Origin: Opitutia bacterium UBA5964
GTDB lineage: Bacteria; Verrucomicrobiota; Verrucomicrobiia; Opitutales; Coraliomargaritaceae
Assembly (NCBI GenBank): GCA_002430605.1
Contig: DJBY01000073.1
Coordinates: 748 to 14,088, forward strand
Length of the DNA stretch: 13,341 nt
Reading direction: 5' to 3'
Shown here: positions 12,527 to 13,341 of the stretch, piece after piece
How positions within the stretch are numbered: position 1 is the first letter of the stretch
Layout: each line of letters starts with the position of its first letter
Made by a program: the position numbers and the translations under genes
Notes under the pieces: generated by a model
Told to the model about the DNA's origin: nothing
The model's input: only the letters and a program-made list of their open reading frames with translations
Database searches by the model: none

Positions 12527-13341
12527 ATGATCAAAATCCAGAATCTATTGCAGCCGAAAATGGCTTGGTGCGCCATTGGCTCACTTTGTTTGGGTGCTTT
12601 CTTGCCGCTGGCGGACGCAGCATCACCGTTGGGACTGAGCGTGCAAGACGGAGCGTTGATACGCAATGGCCGTGAGTTTCGGGCGATGGGGATGAACTAC
12701 TATACGTGTTTGACGGACATCATTCAGAACGCTGACGATCCTGAATTCGTGGAGGGCTTTCGCATGCTGAAGCAGGACTATCAGATTCCGTTTATTCGTT
12801 TCATGGCAGGGCCCTATGCGCATACGGGCTGGAAACTGTATGTCGAAGATCCAGAAGAATATTTTCGCCGGTTCGATCTGCTGATAGCAGCGGCGGAGGA
12901 CGAGGGCCTGGGCCTGATCCCTTCGTTATTCTGGTATGTCGCCACGCTGCCGGATCTGGCTGGTGAGCCGCTCAGCGCGTTGGGCGATGCGGACAGCCAG
13001 TGCCGCGCGTTTATGCGTCAATACATTCATGATGTCGTGGGACGTTATAAAGACTCGCCTGCGATCTGGGGCTGGGAAGTGGGCAACGAATGGATGTTGG
13101 CTGCCGATCTACCTAAGCTGAATCATCTGCCGGCGAAAAAGATTGGCTCTGATCAGGAGCGTACTGAGGCGGATAAACTGCTGCGCCCGATGATTTTGGA
13201 TGCTTATCAGGACTTTTATACAACCGTAAGAGCGCTCGATCCGCACCGTATCATCGTCACCGGCGATTCAATCGCCCGTCCACAGGCGTGGCATAATCGT
13301 AACGCAGACACTTGGGGCCAGGATACCCAGCGGCAGTGGGC
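12527..13341 (+). CDS. GH5-type glycoside hydrolase (cellulase/mannanase-like), 3' end outside window
   Basis: The first 271 codons are present and no stop is reached. A signal peptide is likely (MIKIQNLLQP then hydrophobic AWCAIGSLCLGAFLPLADAA, cleavage about 31-32). The mature protein starts like GH5/cellulase-superfamily enzymes: VQDGALIRNGREFRAMGMNYY (39-59), followed by a TIM-barrel pattern with PFIRFMAGPY (88-97) and LGLIPSLFW (128-136). WGWEVGNEW (181-189) contains the N187-E188 pair; E188 would be the general acid/base. The nucleophile glutamate lies beyond the window. Such enzymes cut beta-linked glycans such as mannan, glucan or xylan; the substrate cannot be chosen here. It follows the PEP-CTERM gene by 205 bases in the same direction, with weak translation signals (ATCGAG before the ATG). 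Confidence 0.85.
   Translation, partial: MIKIQNLLQPKMAWCAIGSLCLGAFLPLADAASPLGLSVQDGALIRNGREFRAMGMNYYTCLTDIIQNADDPEFVEGFRMLKQDYQIPFIRFMAGPYAHTGWKLYVEDPEEYFRRFDLLIAAAEDEGLGLIPSLFWYVATLPDLAGEPLSALGDADSQCRAFMRQYIHDVVGRYKDSPAIWGWEVGNEWMLAADLPKLNHLPAKKIGSDQERTEADKLLRPMILDAYQDFYTTVRALDPHRIIVTGDSIARPQAWHNRNADTWGQDTQRQW

Overview
The window looks like chromosomal DNA of a marine, polysaccharide-degrading member of the Verrucomicrobiota (Opitutae; a Coraliomargarita/Lentimonas-like relative is the best guess). The reasons are a PEP-CTERM surface protein and the remnant of a second one, a prepilin-like secreted protein with a processing-associated C-terminal motif, a LacI-family regulator, a GH5-type glycoside hydrolase, sulfatase and SGNH-hydrolase debris, and nearly absent Shine-Dalgarno sequences. 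No rRNA, tRNA, CRISPR array or intact transposase was seen.

Layout. 1-290: array of short G+C-rich palindromic repeats, cut by the window edge. 398-1677 (minus): two stand-alone PAS proteins, one cytoplasmic with a cysteine cluster and one exported; neither carries an output domain. 1979-2887 (plus): a DUF3891 protein with a good promoter, a leader hairpin and the only convincing Shine-Dalgarno. 2931-4605 (minus): a thioesterase / FAD-oxidoreductase pair, four bases apart. 4801-5619 (plus): secreted protein of unknown function. 5680-6588 (minus): membrane protein with a DUF4236-like segment. 6852-7310 (minus): cupin lipoprotein.

7440-9000 is a gene graveyard. It holds four tandem 18-bp repeats, a 25-bp imperfect inverted repeat pair around about 376 bp, the N-terminus of a NUDIX hydrolase, the sorting tail of a lost PEP-CTERM protein followed by its perfect 14-bp terminator hairpin, a sulfatase riddled with frameshifts and stops, a truncated SGNH hydrolase joined to it, and a probable tyrosine-recombinase tail.

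9004-13341 is the intact functional core: LacI regulator and prepilin-like protein (minus), then PEP-CTERM protein and GH5-like hydrolase (plus, running off the window). The natural reading is a sugar-responsive polysaccharide-utilisation locus in which the LacI protein senses a saccharide and controls surface and secreted proteins. The neighbouring sulfatase, SGNH and PEP-CTERM remnants suggest it once extended to the left and eroded. Candidate promoters, an operator-like palindrome and a shared 10-mer are given, all as inference. All functional assignments come from reading motifs by eye; no database search was possible.
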